Counted from the first letter of the stretch, positions 34,886 through 45,266 are shown. The stretch is 64,000 nt of DNA from Ammoniphilus sp. CFH 90114 (GCF_004123195.1 NZ_SDLI01000001.1:1-64000); one strand, 5' to 3'. A program made the numbers and translations. Notes: a model not told the origin generated them from the sequence alone.

Positions 34886-35968
34886 ATGGTAAATAAGAAA
34901 CAGGGAAATGTAGTCCTGTTTCCCCAGCTTCTTGAAAGGCATCTAGAGATAGCAATGGAAGCTAGGGAACAGGGAAACTTCCAATTAGCAAGGACCCATC
35001 TAGAGCAGGCGCATGAGCTTGAACCAGATGATACGTCCGTGCTATTTGGTCTTATGGTGACTTATTTTGAACTGGGAATGTATAGAGAGGCTGAGAGGAT
35101 AGCGGAGCAGATTCTTGACTCAAATAAGGGAGAGTTTAGCGAAGTCATGCATCTATATGTCCTCGCTCTCGTTCAGCAAGAGAAATATGATCAAGTATGT
35201 GATGTGCTTGAGCCTTTGCTAGATCATCCATTAGTGCCAGACTATTTGCAAAAAGAGTTTACGGAAATACTCCAAACTTGTCAGCTTCTTCGAGGAACAA
35301 TACAAGAAGAAGAAACGGGCTCTCTGTTAAGAAAGTCTATTGAAGAAAAGCTAAGATCAGATCCCGACTACCTGAATTTGCTGATTAATGACCTTCTTGG
35401 GGGAGAAGTAGAGAAACAACTACAAGCCATAGAGCAACTGAAATTTTCAGGTCATCCAGAAGCGATACGGGCTATCTTGCAGCTTCTCACTCAAGATGAG
35501 GCCGATCCTGTTTTGAAAACGTTAAGTCTCTATGCGTTAAAGGAACTAGGATGGGCGGAAACTGTATCGTTAAATAAGTTTGGACAATGGTTTAGTGTTG
35601 ACTTAGCTCAATTGCCCGAAAAAAATCGTTTCGGTAACCAGGAGCAAAGAGTGATGGAGATTGTGGCTGAGATAGTAGCAGATAAAGATCCAAGCTTGCT
35701 CTCTTTCGCCTTGCAATTATGGGTAGAATACATGTATGCTTGTTATCCAAAGCCTCCTTTGACAGGCAAAGTAGAAGGCTGGGCTGGCGCCTTGCATTTT
35801 GTTACCACTGTTTTGCTTGGTCAAGTCGTATCCAAACAGGAGCTGGCAAGCTTGTATTCCGTATCGGTTTCTACTCTAACAAAAAATTACAAGGTTATAA
35901 GCGAATTTCTAAAATTTGGGACTCAAGATCGTAAAGCTATACATAAATTACCTCTTGATGGGGTGTAA
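34886..35968 (+). CDS. ysoA: TPR-repeat protein, YsoA-like
   Basis: A 360-residue soluble protein. Residues about 15-125 contain TPR repeats (EAREQGNFQLARTHLEQAHELEP and the following pair). The middle has a HEAT-like helix pair (KQLQAIEQLKFSGHPEAIRAIL). The last 40 residues read like a helix-turn-helix (KQELASLYSVSVSTLTKNYKVI). The ATG at 34886 follows AAGAGGAG. B. subtilis has the TPR protein YsoA directly upstream of tig, so this is probably its counterpart, but the function of YsoA is not established. Confidence 0.75.
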   Translation: MVNKKQGNVVLFPQLLERHLEIAMEAREQGNFQLARTHLEQAHELEPDDTSVLFGLMVTYFELGMYREAERIAEQILDSNKGEFSEVMHLYVLALVQQEKYDQVCDVLEPLLDHPLVPDYLQKEFTEILQTCQLLRGTIQEEETGSLLRKSIEEKLRSDPDYLNLLINDLLGGEVEKQLQAIEQLKFSGHPEAIRAILQLLTQDEADPVLKTLSLYALKELGWAETVSLNKFGQWFSVDLAQLPEKNRFGNQEQRVMEIVAEIVADKDPSLLSFALQLWVEYMYACYPKPPLTGKVEGWAGALHFVTTVLLGQVVSKQELASLYSVSVSTLTKNYKVISEFLKFGTQDRKAIHKLPLDGV

Positions 35969-35976
35969 ATGAGCGG

Positions 35977-36006
35977 TTGAACTGCTATAAGTTTATGATA
36001 TATAAT
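35977..36006 (+). promoter_or_regulatory. Promoter of tig
   Basis: TTGAAC (35977-35982) and a perfect TATAAT (36001-36006) are separated by 18 bases. The start lies about 120 bases before the tig start codon, leaving a leader with no recognised element. Confidence 0.65.
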
Positions 36007-36133
36007 GTAGTGGTTATAATCATAATAATTGCGATCCAACCGAATAATTCAATATGTTGATTATTTTGGATGTACATAAGATCTAATCCATAAGTGAGGA
36101 TCCGTACCAAAAATCAGGAGGAGAAAGCATAAA

Positions 36134-37426
36134 ATGAAAGCGAATTGGGAAAAACTTGAAAATAACCAAGGTGTTTTAACCATCGAGGTAGAGCAAGCGC
36201 AAGTGGAAGAAGCTGTAGATCAAGCTTTTAAGAAAGTTGTAAAGCAAGTTAACCTTCCAGGATTCCGCAAGGGCAAAGTACCTCGCAAAATTTTTGAATC
36301 CCGTTTTGGTGTAGAATCTTTATATCAAGATGCACTTGAAATTCTTTTCCCTACTGTTTACGGACAAGCTGTTCGTGAAACAGGAATTAACCCGGTTGAT
36401 CGTCCAGAAGTAGATGTAGACCAAATGGGTAAAGGACAGAACTGGGTAATCAAGGCTACTGTAACCGTTAAGCCTGAAGTACAACTTGGTGATTACAAGG
36501 GAATCGCTATCGAAGCGAAGGAATTCCCTGTAACAGATGAAGAGGTAACTGCAGAATTAACAAAAATGCAAGAAAGAAGTGCTGAATTGAACGTCATCGA
36601 AGAAGGAGAAGTTGCTAGCGGAGACTTTGCTATCATCGACTTCGAAGGATTCGTTGATGGGGTAGCTTTCGAAGGCGGTAAGGGCGAAAACTACAACCTC
36701 GAGATCGGATCTAACACGTTCATTCCAGGATTTGAAGAGCAAATTGTTGGCTTGAAGAAAGATGAAGAGAAAGATGTTGTTGTAACTTTCCCAGAAGATT
36801 ATCATTCCGCTGACCTAGCTGGTAAAGAAGCAACATTCAAAGTGAAAGTAAACGAAATTAAGCGTAAGTCTCTTCCTGCTCTAGATGATGAGTTCGCTAA
36901 AGATGTAAGCGAGTTTGAAACTTTGGACGAATTGAAAGCAGACATCAAGAATAAACTGGAAAAGAAAGCAGAAGAAGATAAAGAAAACTATGAGCGTCAA
37001 GCTATCATCGAGAAAGTTGCAGAGAACGCAACGATCGACATCCCTGAGATTATGATTGAGTCCGAAGTTGACCACATGATGAAGGATTTTGAACAACGCT
37101 TGAGCTATCAAGGAATTAACCTTGACTTATACTATCAATTCTCTGGTCTAGATGAAGAGAAGCTAAGAGAGCAAATGAAGGAAGAGGCATCTAATCGAGT
37201 GCGTAACTCCCTAACTCTAGAAGCAATCTCTAAAGCAGAGAACGTAGAAGTAACAGATGAAGAAGTAGAAGAAGAAATCAATAGCTTAGCTGATATGTAT
37301 AAGCGTCCTGCTGAAGAGATTCGCCAATTCTTTGCTGGAAGAGATCAAATGGAAGGCATTAAGAATGACATCCGCATCCGCAAGACGATTGACTTGCTAG
37401 TTGAATTGAATAAGCAGGCAGCTTAA
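36134..37426 (+). CDS. tig: Trigger factor
   Basis: A 430-residue ribosome-bound chaperone. The N-terminal ribosome-binding loop has PGFRKGKVPRKIFE (residues about 40-53). An FKBP-type prolyl isomerase domain follows (about 150-240, with GDFAIIDFEGFVDG), then the long helical C-terminal arms. It meets new chains at the exit tunnel. AGGAGGAGAAAG precedes the ATG. It has its own promoter and a strong terminator, so it is separable from clpP. Confidence 0.97.
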   Translation: MKANWEKLENNQGVLTIEVEQAQVEEAVDQAFKKVVKQVNLPGFRKGKVPRKIFESRFGVESLYQDALEILFPTVYGQAVRETGINPVDRPEVDVDQMGKGQNWVIKATVTVKPEVQLGDYKGIAIEAKEFPVTDEEVTAELTKMQERSAELNVIEEGEVASGDFAIIDFEGFVDGVAFEGGKGENYNLEIGSNTFIPGFEEQIVGLKKDEEKDVVVTFPEDYHSADLAGKEATFKVKVNEIKRKSLPALDDEFAKDVSEFETLDELKADIKNKLEKKAEEDKENYERQAIIEKVAENATIDIPEIMIESEVDHMMKDFEQRLSYQGINLDLYYQFSGLDEEKLREQMKEEASNRVRNSLTLEAISKAENVEVTDEEVEEEINSLADMYKRPAEEIRQFFAGRDQMEGIKNDIRIRKTIDLLVELNKQAA

Positions 37427-37443
37427 GGCTTTTATGTTGAAGA

Positions 37444-37478
37444 AAAACAAGGCACGAAGAATCTCGTGCCTTGTTTTT
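37444..37478 (+). terminator. Terminator after tig
   Basis: AAACAAGGCACGA pairs with TCGTGCCTTGTTT around a short loop, with T on the 3' side. Confidence 0.9.
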
Positions 37479-37522
37479 CCAAAAATGATACAATAGAAAG
37501 AAAGGGAAGGGGGAATATCCTT

Positions 37523-38113
37523 ATGCCTTTTATACCTATGGTTATTGAGACGACTAATCGGGGAGAGCGTGCTTACGATATCTATTCCCGACTGCTGAAG
37601 GACCGAATCATCTTTTTGGGCAGCGAAATTGATGATGATGTGGCTAATGCGGTTGTCGCTCAGTTACTGTTTCTTGCAGCCGAAGATCCAGACAAAGATA
37701 TCCACTTATACATAAACTCACCCGGCGGTTCTGTGACTGCTGGCATGGCGATCTATGATACCATGCAATTTATTAAACCTAATGTGTCAACGATTTGCAT
37801 AGGGCTTGCGGCAAGCATGGGTGCATTTCTTCTTGCGGCAGGTGAAAAGGGTAAGCGTTATTCTCTTCCTAATAGTGAAATCATGATCCATCAGCCATTA
37901 GGTGGTGTGAGGGGCCAGGCAAGTGATATCAAAATCCACGCCGAATGGATCTTAAAGACAAAGAGACAGCTTAACGAGATACTAGCTGAGAAAACAGGTC
38001 AACCTTTGGAAAAAGTGGAGCGAGATACCGATCGAGATAACTTTATGGGTGCACTGGAAGCGAAAGAGTATGGAATCATCGACGAAGTGATCACCCGTAA
38101 AGACCAAGCCTAA
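37523..38113 (+). CDS. clpP: ATP-dependent Clp protease proteolytic subunit
   Basis: A 196-residue serine protease. The catalytic serine is in [11 protein letters not shown], the histidine in [11 protein letters not shown] and the aspartate in [10 protein letters not shown]. It forms the 14-subunit chamber fed by ClpX and other ATPases. The start is at 37523, with GGGAAGGGGG upstream; 19 in-frame codons before it overlap the tig terminator. Only 11 bases separate it from clpX, so the protease and its unfoldase are made together, whereas in B. subtilis clpP lies elsewhere. No CtsR box was seen. Confidence 0.96.
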   Translation: MPFIPMVIETTNRGERAYDIYSRLLKDRIIFLGSEIDDDVANAVVAQLLFLAAEDPDKDIHLYINSPGGSVTAGMAIYDTMQFIKPNVSTICIGLAASMGAFLLAAGEKGKRYSLPNSEIMIHQPLGGVRGQASDIKIHAEWILKTKRQLNEILAEKTGQPLEKVERDTDRDNFMGALEAKEYGIIDEVITRKDQA

Positions 38114-38124
38114 GGGGTGATTTC

Positions 38125-39390
38125 ATGTTTAAATTTAACGACGAAAAAGGCCAACTAAAGTGTTCATTTTGCGGGAAGTCCCAGGATCAGGTTCGAAAGC
38201 TAGTAGCGGGTCCGGGAGTATATATTTGTGATGAATGTATTGAATTATGTACTGAGATTGTTGAAGAAGAGCTAGGGACGGAAGAGGAAATTGACCTTAA
38301 GGAAATTCCGAAGCCGAACGAGATCAAGAAATTCTTAGACGACTATGTCATCGGCCAAGATGAAGCGAAGAAAACCATGGCTGTTGCCGTATATAATCAC
38401 TATAAGCGGATTAATACAGGAGCTAAGGTAGATGACGTTGAGTTATCTAAGAGTAATATCTTGATGCTGGGGCCTACCGGTAGTGGTAAGACCTTGATTG
38501 CCCAGACTCTGGCTCGTATCTTGAATGTGCCTTTTGCAATTGCTGATGCCACTTCATTAACTGAAGCAGGGTATGTTGGTGAAGATGTAGAGAATATTCT
38601 ACTTAAACTCATTCAAGCTTCAGACTACGATGTAGAGAAAGCAGAGCGCGGTATCATCTATATCGATGAGATTGACAAGGTCGCAAGAAAATCTGAGAAT
38701 CCTTCGATCACGAGAGATGTATCTGGTGAAGGGGTTCAGCAAGCTTTATTGAAGATTCTTGAAGGTACAGTAGCGAGCGTTCCTCCTCAAGGTGGACGTA
38801 AGCATCCTCATCAGGAGTTCATACAAATTGATACTTCTAATATCTTATTTATCTGCGGTGGAGCTTTTGATGGGATTGAACAGATCATTAAGCGCCGTGT
38901 GGGCAAGAAGGTCATTGGATTTGGTGCAGAAGGCGTCGATGGCAAACGTGATCTGAAGCCGGGTGAATACTTGAAGATGGCTCTTCCAGAGGATCTGCTT
39001 AAGTTTGGACTAATTCCAGAATTCGTGGGTCGTCTGCCTGTGATGTCTTCCCTAGAGCCTCTTGATGAAGATGCCCTGATTCAGATTCTAACAGAGCCTA
39101 AGAATGCTCTAGTCAAGCAATACCAGAAGCTTCTTGAGATGGACGGGGTGGAACTCGAGTTTACTGAGGGTGCTCTTAAGCAAATCTCGAAGGAAGCTAT
39201 TAAGCGTAATACAGGTGCACGTGGATTGCGTTCGATCATTGAAGGCATTATGCTAGATGTCATGTATGATCTGCCTTCTCGTGATGATATTGTGAAGTGT
39301 GTGATTACGGAAGAGACCGTACGTGATAAATCGGAACCGAACATGTACACAGAGCAAGGATTAATTGAAAAGCCTAAAGAAAGTGCCTAA
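38125..39390 (+). CDS. clpX: ATP-dependent Clp protease ATPase ClpX
   Basis: A 421-residue AAA+ unfoldase. The N-terminal zinc finger has CSFCGKS and CDECIELC. The Walker A is LGPTGSGKT, the Walker B is IIYIDEID, and the ClpP-contact loop is in the usual region around GFGAE. It selects and unfolds substrates for ClpP. AAGGGGTGATTTC precedes the ATG. A long hairpin repeat lies just downstream and may act as the terminator. Confidence 0.97.
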   Translation: MFKFNDEKGQLKCSFCGKSQDQVRKLVAGPGVYICDECIELCTEIVEEELGTEEEIDLKEIPKPNEIKKFLDDYVIGQDEAKKTMAVAVYNHYKRINTGAKVDDVELSKSNILMLGPTGSGKTLIAQTLARILNVPFAIADATSLTEAGYVGEDVENILLKLIQASDYDVEKAERGIIYIDEIDKVARKSENPSITRDVSGEGVQQALLKILEGTVASVPPQGGRKHPHQEFIQIDTSNILFICGGAFDGIEQIIKRRVGKKVIGFGAEGVDGKRDLKPGEYLKMALPEDLLKFGLIPEFVGRLPVMSSLEPLDEDALIQILTEPKNALVKQYQKLLEMDGVELEFTEGALKQISKEAIKRNTGARGLRSIIEGIMLDVMYDLPSRDDIVKCVITEETVRDKSEPNMYTEQGLIEKPKESA

Positions 39391-39416
39391 ACTTTCTTAG
39401 AAAGAGGCTGACTCAT

Positions 39417-39492
39417 AAGGGGTCGGACTCCCACAACTGAACTATATCTAGTTGAATTGGATTAGATATAGTTTTGTGGGGTCTGACCCCTT
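39417..39492. repeat. Long hairpin repeat, copy A
   Basis: A 76-base stem-loop with an outer stem of about 19 base pairs (AAGGGGTCGGACTCCCACAA against TTGTGGGGTCTGACCCCTT) and a perfect inner ten-base-pair stem (ACTATATCTA/TAGATATAGT). A related element lies at 48041-48126 with the same outer ends and inner core. The GGGGTCTGACCCC ends look like REP-type elements moved by Y1 (RAYT) transposases. It sits between clpX and lonB and may end clpX transcription. Confidence 0.75.
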
Positions 39493-39556
39493 TGCTTATT
39501 TTATTCTCCCCTGTTCATGACCTAGGCACATCAAAGGACTAATTTTTTCTTCAGAA

Positions 39557-39565
39557 GGCAATAAT
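39557..39565 (+). promoter_or_regulatory. Possible sigma-F/G -10 box before lonB
   Basis: GGCAATAAT fits the forespore form GGnnAnAnT, with GACTA 15 bases upstream as a weak -35. B. subtilis lonB is known to be expressed in the forespore under sigma-F, which makes the match plausible. Confidence 0.35.
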
Positions 39566-39596
39566 ACACCGTATATAGACTAACGGGAGGGATATT

Positions 39597-41282
39597 ATGA
39601 ATTGGTCGATGTTGCTTATGGTAGTACAGGTGTTTTTTGCTGTCATTATCGGGATTTACTTCTGGAATTTACTCCGAAATCAACGTACGAGTAAAACGGC
39701 TGTTGATCGCGAATCACGCAAGGAAATGGAATCCTTACGAAAGCTTAGAGCCATATCACTGACAGAACCGATTGCGGAGAAGACTAGGCCGTCCCACTTA
39801 AGTGAGATTATTGGACAACAGGATGGAATAAAGACATTAAAAGCAGCTCTATGCGGTCCCAATCCGCAGCATGTTATTATATATGGTCCTCCTGGGGTAG
39901 GGAAAACAGCGGCGGCACGAGTAGTCCTAGAGGAAGCAAAGAAAAATGAACAGTCCCCCTTTAATGCGAATTCTAAATTTATTGAATTGGATGCAACAAC
40001 CGCGCGTTTTGATGAGAGAGGTATAGCTGATCCCCTTATTGGATCCGTACATGATCCAATTTATCAGGGGGCAGGAGCTATGGGGCAGGCCGGCATACCG
40101 CAACCGAAGCCAGGAGCAGTCACGAAAGCGCATGGTGGAATGTTATTTATTGATGAGATCGGTGAATTACATCCTATCCAAATGAACAAACTTCTAAAGG
40201 TACTGGAAGACCGCAAAGTATTTTTGGAAAGTGCATACTACAGTGAGGAAAACCCTTCTATTCCAAGCCATATCCATGATATTTTCCAAAACGGTTTGCC
40301 AGCCGATTTTCGTCTCGTGGGAGCCACAACAAGAACACCTGATGAAATTCCACCAGCGATTCGCTCACGTTGTTTAGAAATCTTTTTCCGCCCTCTCTTA
40401 TATAGCGAGATCGAAAAAATTGCGGAAAATGCAGTGAAAAAGATCAATTTCGAAGCCGAGCCAGGGGCGATTGATGTGATTTCTAGGTATGCAACGAATG
40501 GAAGAGAAGCGGTTAATACCGTTCAAATTGCCGCAGGACTTGCCATCACAGAAAATCGTAAGACTATTACCAGGGCTGATGTGGAATGGGTCGTTCACAG
40601 TAGTCAAAAATCTCCCCGGGCGGAAAAAAAGGTGCATGAAAAACCACAAGTGGGTTTGGTCAATGGGTTGGCAGTATATGGACCTAATATGGGAATGCTT
40701 CTAGAAATCGAGGTTACAGCGAGCAAAGCAGAGAGTTCTGGATTAGGTAAAGTGACCATTACAGGGGTTGTGGAAGAAGAAGAAATGGGAAGTCGCCAAC
40801 GGACTATTCGACGGAAATCCATGGCTAAAGGGTCTGTTGATAACGTATTAACGGTACTCAAATACCAGGGATTACGGACAGAGGATTATGACTTACATAT
40901 CAATTTCCCAGGCGGTACACCCATTGATGGACCATCTGCAGGGATAACGATGGCTACAGCAATTTATTCTGCTATTCATGATGTCCCTATTGATAACTTA
41001 ACGGCTATGACGGGTGAGGTCAGCATTCATGGCAGAGTCAAGCCTATCGGTGGTGTGGTAGCTAAGGTGGAAGCAGCCAAACAGGCAGGTTGTAAGCAGG
41101 TAATCATTCCAAGGGATAATTGGCAGGCCATTTTTGAAACTATGGAAGATATCCGTGTGATCCCTGTGGATCGAGTGGAGGAAGTATTCGATCTGGCCAT
41201 CCTTGTTGAAGAAGCCGAAAATGAGTCGGTTATGCTCCCAGGGCCAGGCGATGTGCTCTCCGCATCGTCCGTAACGTTGTAA
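39597..41282 (+). CDS. lonB: Lon-like ATP-dependent protease LonB
   Basis: A 561-residue LonB (552 in B. subtilis). It begins with a membrane helix (about residues 5-24), then an AAA+ domain (Walker [12 protein letters not shown], Walker B MLFIDEIGEL) and a Lon protease domain with the serine in [10 protein letters not shown] and the lysine in the VEAAKQAGCKQVIIP region. It lacks the N-terminal LON substrate domain of LonA. In B. subtilis it is membrane-bound and acts in the forespore. It precedes lonA, as in B. subtilis. Confidence 0.95.
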   Translation: MNWSMLLMVVQVFFAVIIGIYFWNLLRNQRTSKTAVDRESRKEMESLRKLRAISLTEPIAEKTRPSHLSEIIGQQDGIKTLKAALCGPNPQHVIIYGPPGVGKTAAARVVLEEAKKNEQSPFNANSKFIELDATTARFDERGIADPLIGSVHDPIYQGAGAMGQAGIPQPKPGAVTKAHGGMLFIDEIGELHPIQMNKLLKVLEDRKVFLESAYYSEENPSIPSHIHDIFQNGLPADFRLVGATTRTPDEIPPAIRSRCLEIFFRPLLYSEIEKIAENAVKKINFEAEPGAIDVISRYATNGREAVNTVQIAAGLAITENRKTITRADVEWVVHSSQKSPRAEKKVHEKPQVGLVNGLAVYGPNMGMLLEIEVTASKAESSGLGKVTITGVVEEEEMGSRQRTIRRKSMAKGSVDNVLTVLKYQGLRTEDYDLHINFPGGTPIDGPSAGITMATAIYSAIHDVPIDNLTAMTGEVSIHGRVKPIGGVVAKVEAAKQAGCKQVIIPRDNWQAIFETMEDIRVIPVDRVEEVFDLAILVEEAENESVMLPGPGDVLSASSVTL

Positions 41283-41355
41283 TATCGGCGGAAGAATTAG
41301 ACAACTGAAGTCAGTTAAGTTACAATTATGTCCATAGTAGAGCCATGGAGGTGTC

Positions 41356-43692
41356 ATGATGGGAACAACAGATAGAGAAAGAGAGATACCAATGCTCCCT
41401 CTCAGAGGTTTGCTGGTTTTCCCAAGTATGGTTCTTCACCTAGATGTAGGCCGGGAAAAGTCCGTTAAGGCGCTTGAGAAGGCTATGGTTGAAGATAATT
41501 TGATCCTTCTTGCAACGCAAGAAGAGGTCCATCTGGAGGAACCGACAAAAGAGCAAATTTTCAAAGTGGGTACAGTAGCCCGAATTAAACAAATGCTAAA
41601 GCTACCCAACGGCACTATTCGGGTTCTGGTGGAAGGGCTGAAGCGTGCAAGGGTGAACCATTTTGTTAAGGAAGACGAATTCTTTGAAGTACATATGTCG
41701 ATCCTAGACGAAGTCGTTGACGACTTAACTGAAGTGGAAGCTCTCATGAGATCGGTCCTTAAGGCGTTTGAGCAGTACATTAAGCTTTCTAAGAAGGTGA
41801 CACCGGAAACCCTTGCCTCTGTTTCCGATATTGATGAACCGGGTCGCTTAGCTGACGTGATCACATCCCATCTTGTGCTTAAGATGAAGGATAAGCAAGA
41901 GATATTGGAGATGGTCAATGTCAAGGAGAGATTGGAAAAACTCCTAGAATTGCTAAACAATGAACGAGAAGTTCTAGAACTAGAACGGAAGATCGGCCAG
42001 CGTGTTAAGAAACAGATGGAGAAGACGCAGAAGGAGTATTACCTTCGTGAGCAAATGAAGGCGATACAAAAAGAGCTAGGCGATAAGGAAGGCCGTGCCG
42101 GTGAAGTCGATGAGCTTCGCAAGCAGCTGAAGGAATCGGATGCGCCAGATCGGGTGAAGGAAAAGATTGAGAAGGAAATCGAGCGGTTAGAGAAGACTCC
42201 TCCCACATCGGCTGAAGGGAATGTTATCCGCAACTATATCGACTGGCTCTTCTCCCTTCCATGGACGAAGAGAACAGAAGATAACCTCGATATTAAGAAT
42301 GCCGAGAGAGTGTTAGATGAAGATCATTATGGGTTAGAGAAGGCGAAGGAAAGGGTGCTGGAGTACTTAGCTGTACAAAAGCTAGTAGACCGCTTGAAGG
42401 GACCTATTCTTTGCTTAGTTGGGCCTCCTGGTGTTGGGAAAACGTCATTAGCAAGATCTGTAGCTCGTTCTTTAGATCGCGAATTCGTCCGAATTTCTCT
42501 CGGTGGTGTTAGAGACGAAGCAGAAATTAGAGGCCACCGCAGAACCTATGTTGGAGCTATGCCCGGTCGCGTTATCCAGGGAATGAAAACGGCCGGCACG
42601 GTTAATCCTGTATTCCTATTGGATGAGATTGACAAGATGGCTAATGACTTCCGTGGAGATCCTGCAGCAGCCTTGCTTGAAGTGTTAGACCCGAATCAGA
42701 ATGATACTTTTAGTGATCATTACATTGAAGAGCCTTATAATCTCTCTTCGGTTATGTTTATTACGACGGCCAATGCCGTGCATACCATTCCGCGACCTCT
42801 GTTAGACCGTATGGAGATGCTCTATATCCCGGGCTATACAGAGATCGAGAAGTTAAAGATATCCGAGCAATATCTCTTGCCGAAGCAAAGAGAAGAGCAT
42901 GGGTTAAGCGAAGAACAGCTGCAAGTGACTGAAGATGCTTTACTAAAGGTCATCCGTACGTATACACGTGAAGCGGGAGTGCGTAACCTCAATCGTATGA
43001 TGGAAACGATCTGTCGTAAGGCTGCCAAGCTCATTGTCGCTGGGGACAAAGAAAAGGTAGAGGTCACCATCGAATCCATCGAAGAGTTGATTGGCAAACC
43101 GAAGTATAGATATGGTCTCGCTGAAACCGAGGATCAGGTCGGAGCCTGTACGGGGCTGGCTTGGACTGAGACAGGTGGAGACACCTTAACGATTGAGGTG
43201 GCAGTCCTCCCGGGTAAAGGAAAGCTCACCTTAACAGGTAAGCTAGGCGATGTCATGAAAGAATCTGCTCAGGCGGCTTTCAGCTATATTCGCTCCCGAG
43301 CTAAGGAATGGAATATTGATCCAGAGTTTCACGAGAAAAACGATATTCATATCCATGTTCCTGAGGGTGCGATTCCAAAGGATGGCCCTTCGGCAGGGAT
43401 TACCATGGCTACTGCATTGATTTCAGCTTTGACGGGAATTCCGGTTTCTAGAGAAGTTGGGATGACTGGTGAAATCACCTTGCGTGGCCGCGTGCTCCCT
43501 ATCGGTGGATTGAAAGAAAAATCACTTGCTGCTCATCGTGCCGGGTTAAAAACGATCATCATGCCTAAGGATAATGAGAAAGACATTGACGATATTCCAG
43601 AGACGGTTCGTCAGGATCTTACCTTCATTCCGGTAGAGCATCTTGATCAGGTACTCGAGCAAGCATTAGTAAAGAAGAGGGTTACCGTATGA
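41356..43692 (+). CDS. lonA: ATP-dependent protease LonA
   Basis: A 778-residue Lon protease (774 in B. subtilis). In order: an N-terminal LON domain ([14 protein letters not shown]), a coiled-coil linker, an AAA+ domain (Walker [13 protein letters not shown]) and the protease domain ([15 protein letters not shown], lysine in the [20 protein letters not shown] segment). It degrades damaged and short-lived regulatory proteins. GGAGG precedes the ATG at 41356; the next codon is also ATG. Its stop overlaps the engB start (ATGA). Confidence 0.97.
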   Translation: MMGTTDREREIPMLPLRGLLVFPSMVLHLDVGREKSVKALEKAMVEDNLILLATQEEVHLEEPTKEQIFKVGTVARIKQMLKLPNGTIRVLVEGLKRARVNHFVKEDEFFEVHMSILDEVVDDLTEVEALMRSVLKAFEQYIKLSKKVTPETLASVSDIDEPGRLADVITSHLVLKMKDKQEILEMVNVKERLEKLLELLNNEREVLELERKIGQRVKKQMEKTQKEYYLREQMKAIQKELGDKEGRAGEVDELRKQLKESDAPDRVKEKIEKEIERLEKTPPTSAEGNVIRNYIDWLFSLPWTKRTEDNLDIKNAERVLDEDHYGLEKAKERVLEYLAVQKLVDRLKGPILCLVGPPGVGKTSLARSVARSLDREFVRISLGGVRDEAEIRGHRRTYVGAMPGRVIQGMKTAGTVNPVFLLDEIDKMANDFRGDPAAALLEVLDPNQNDTFSDHYIEEPYNLSSVMFITTANAVHTIPRPLLDRMEMLYIPGYTEIEKLKISEQYLLPKQREEHGLSEEQLQVTEDALLKVIRTYTREAGVRNLNRMMETICRKAAKLIVAGDKEKVEVTIESIEELIGKPKYRYGLAETEDQVGACTGLAWTETGGDTLTIEVAVLPGKGKLTLTGKLGDVMKESAQAAFSYIRSRAKEWNIDPEFHEKNDIHIHVPEGAIPKDGPSAGITMATALISALTGIPVSREVGMTGEITLRGRVLPIGGLKEKSLAAHRAGLKTIIMPKDNEKDIDDIPETVRQDLTFIPVEHLDQVLEQALVKKRVTV

Positions 43693-44294
43693 AAGTAACA
43701 AGCGCGGATTTTATTATAAGCGCTGTTGGACCTAAACAATACCCGCAGGATGCCCAGCCAGAGATCGCTCTGGCCGGGCGTTCTAATGTGGGGAAATCTT
43801 CGTTCATCAACAAGATGTTAAATCGCAAAAATTTAGCACGCACTTCCTCCAAACCAGGAAAGACCCAAACCTTGAACTTCTTTAAGATCAATGGAGAGTT
43901 TTATTTTGTCGACGTTCCAGGGTATGGCTTTGCTAAGGTTTCTAAATCAGAAAAAGAAAAATGGGGAAAGATGATCGAGGAATATTTTATTGGGAGAGAA
44001 GAACTAAAGGCTGTAGTTCAGCTTGTTGACCTACGGCATCCTCCGACTCGTGACGATCAAGACATGTATGAGTTCCTTAAGCACTACAATATACCTGTCA
44101 TTATCGTGGCGACGAAGGCTGATAAGATATCTAAGGGACAATGGCAAAAGCATCAGAAAGTGGTTAAGGAAACGCTCAATGTAGAAAAGGGCGATTCAAT
44201 CATTTTATTTTCATCCGAAACAGGTCAAGGGAAGGATGAGGCCTGGAAGGAGATCTGGAATCGGATCAATGAGAAGGTTCCAGCTGTGGAATAG
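43689..44294 (+). CDS. engB: Ribosome biogenesis GTPase EngB/YsxC
   Basis: A 201-residue small GTPase. G1 is [12 protein letters not shown]3 is DVPGYG, G4 is ATKADK, and the [10 protein letters not shown] segment is G5. EngB is needed to build the 50S ribosomal subunit. It overlaps lonA by four bases and is coupled to it. In B. subtilis hemA follows; here a terminator and unrelated genes do. Confidence 0.96.
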   Translation: MKVTSADFIISAVGPKQYPQDAQPEIALAGRSNVGKSSFINKMLNRKNLARTSSKPGKTQTLNFFKINGEFYFVDVPGYGFAKVSKSEKEKWGKMIEEYFIGREELKAVVQLVDLRHPPTRDDQDMYEFLKHYNIPVIIVATKADKISKGQWQKHQKVVKETLNVEKGDSIILFSSETGQGKDEAWKEIWNRINEKVPAVE

Positions 44295-44300
44295 GTTTAA

Positions 44301-44350
44301 GAGGGTATCCCGAAAGGTCGGTAAAACCGGGGGATACCCTCTTTGTTTTT
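44301..44350 (+). terminator. Terminator of the lonA-engB transcript
   Basis: GAGGGTATCCC and GGGATACCCTC form an 11-base-pair perfect stem with an inner CGGT/ACCG stem, followed by seven T. Confidence 0.92.
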
Positions 44351-44385
44351 TTATTCTATTTATGGACCTAATGACTGAGTTAAGT

Positions 44386-44467
44386 TTCAAAGCGCCGGAT
44401 TGGTGCCCCGAAATCGTAGTGGACCGATTTTCAGGGTGTCAAAGCGTCGGATTGCTGCTTTGACACC
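44386..44467. repeat. Imperfect direct repeat and two hairpins
   Basis: Two 20-base copies, starting at 44386 and 44438, agree at 17 positions around the core TCAAAGCG-CGGATTG. Between them CCCCGAAATCG can pair with CGATTTTCAGGG, and after the second copy GGTGTCAAAGC pairs perfectly with GCTTTGACACC. The second hairpin could end the minus-strand transcript of the HAD gene, but no T run follows, so a structural or repeat origin is as likely. Confidence 0.5.
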
Positions 44468-44468
44468 T

Positions 44469-45266
44469 CTACTCCTGCTTCAGAATAAAACGATCGATCA
44501 CGTACTTCACGCCATCTTCATTATTTGTCTTGGTAATGAAATTGGCAATCTGCTTTAATGATTCCACGGCATTTCCCATCGCCACACCAAGTCCCGCCAC
44601 TTCTAGCATCTCATGATCATTCCAGCTATCCCCAATGGCAATGACTTCAGAGAGGTCACATCCAACATGCTGAGCTAGAAAACGAACAGCATCCCCTTTT
44701 GTTCCTTCTTTATGTAAAACCTCAAGGAAATAAGGCTTTGACTTCGTAATATGGACTTCTTGTCCGATCATCTGCTTGAGTTGCTCTGCGTGTGTGTCCA
44801 AAACGTCCGGGTCTTCAAAGAATAATAGCTTTGTTAATGGCTTAGTTAAGATCTCTTCGACGGGTTCAATAATGTAAGGGACCTTCGCCATGTGAGAATA
44901 CTCTTTGATTTTATCGTTGTCTTCTAGGCCTACCAGTTTATCATCATAGTAGCCTTGCAGATGCAAGTTGTGCTTTTCTGCATATTCGTAGAGGAAGCGT
45001 GCGATTGCAGGAGGGACAGATCGTTCATATAGCACTTCACCATCTAGAAGATTCTTAACAAGAGATCCTTGGTAAGTAATCAAAGGCACGTTAAGGTCAA
45101 TCTGGGCTGCGATTTGCTTTGCTGAAGCATACATTCTCCCTGTTGCCAATGTTACGGTAACTCCTTGTTCTATGGCTTGCTTGAGAGATTCTTTCGTGGC
45201 TTCTGTTACCTTCCAATCATCGTTAAGAAGGGTATCATCCACATCAATGGTTATTAGTTTATACAT
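44469..45266 (-). CDS. HAD-superfamily phosphatase, Cof type
   Basis: A 265-residue soluble phosphatase. The first HAD motif is TIDVDDTLL with the nucleophile and acid aspartates; motif II is VTLATGR; the final motif is VIAIGDSWNDHEML. The cap domain lies between about residues 80 and 190. Cof-type enzymes hydrolyse sugar phosphates, nucleotide phosphates or other small substrates; the substrate cannot be told. GGAG precedes the ATG. It lies 11 bases after the DMT exporter gene on the same strand and is probably cotranscribed with it. Confidence 0.88.
   Translation of the reverse strand: MYKLITIDVDDTLLNDDWKVTEATKESLKQAIEQGVTVTLATGRMYASAKQIAAQIDLNVPLITYQGSLVKNLLDGEVLYERSVPPAIARFLYEYAEKHNLHLQGYYDDKLVGLEDNDKIKEYSHMAKVPYIIEPVEEILTKPLTKLLFFEDPDVLDTHAEQLKQMIGQEVHITKSKPYFLEVLHKEGTKGDAVRFLAQHVGCDLSEVIAIGDSWNDHEMLEVAGLGVAMGNAVESLKQIANFITKTNNEDGVKYVIDRFILKQE

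Noticed and set aside
41436-41960. 174-codon minus-strand frame inside lonA
   Set aside because: lonA is intact and highly conserved here; the antisense product is Ser/Thr/Arg-rich, as typical of reverse-strand shadows.
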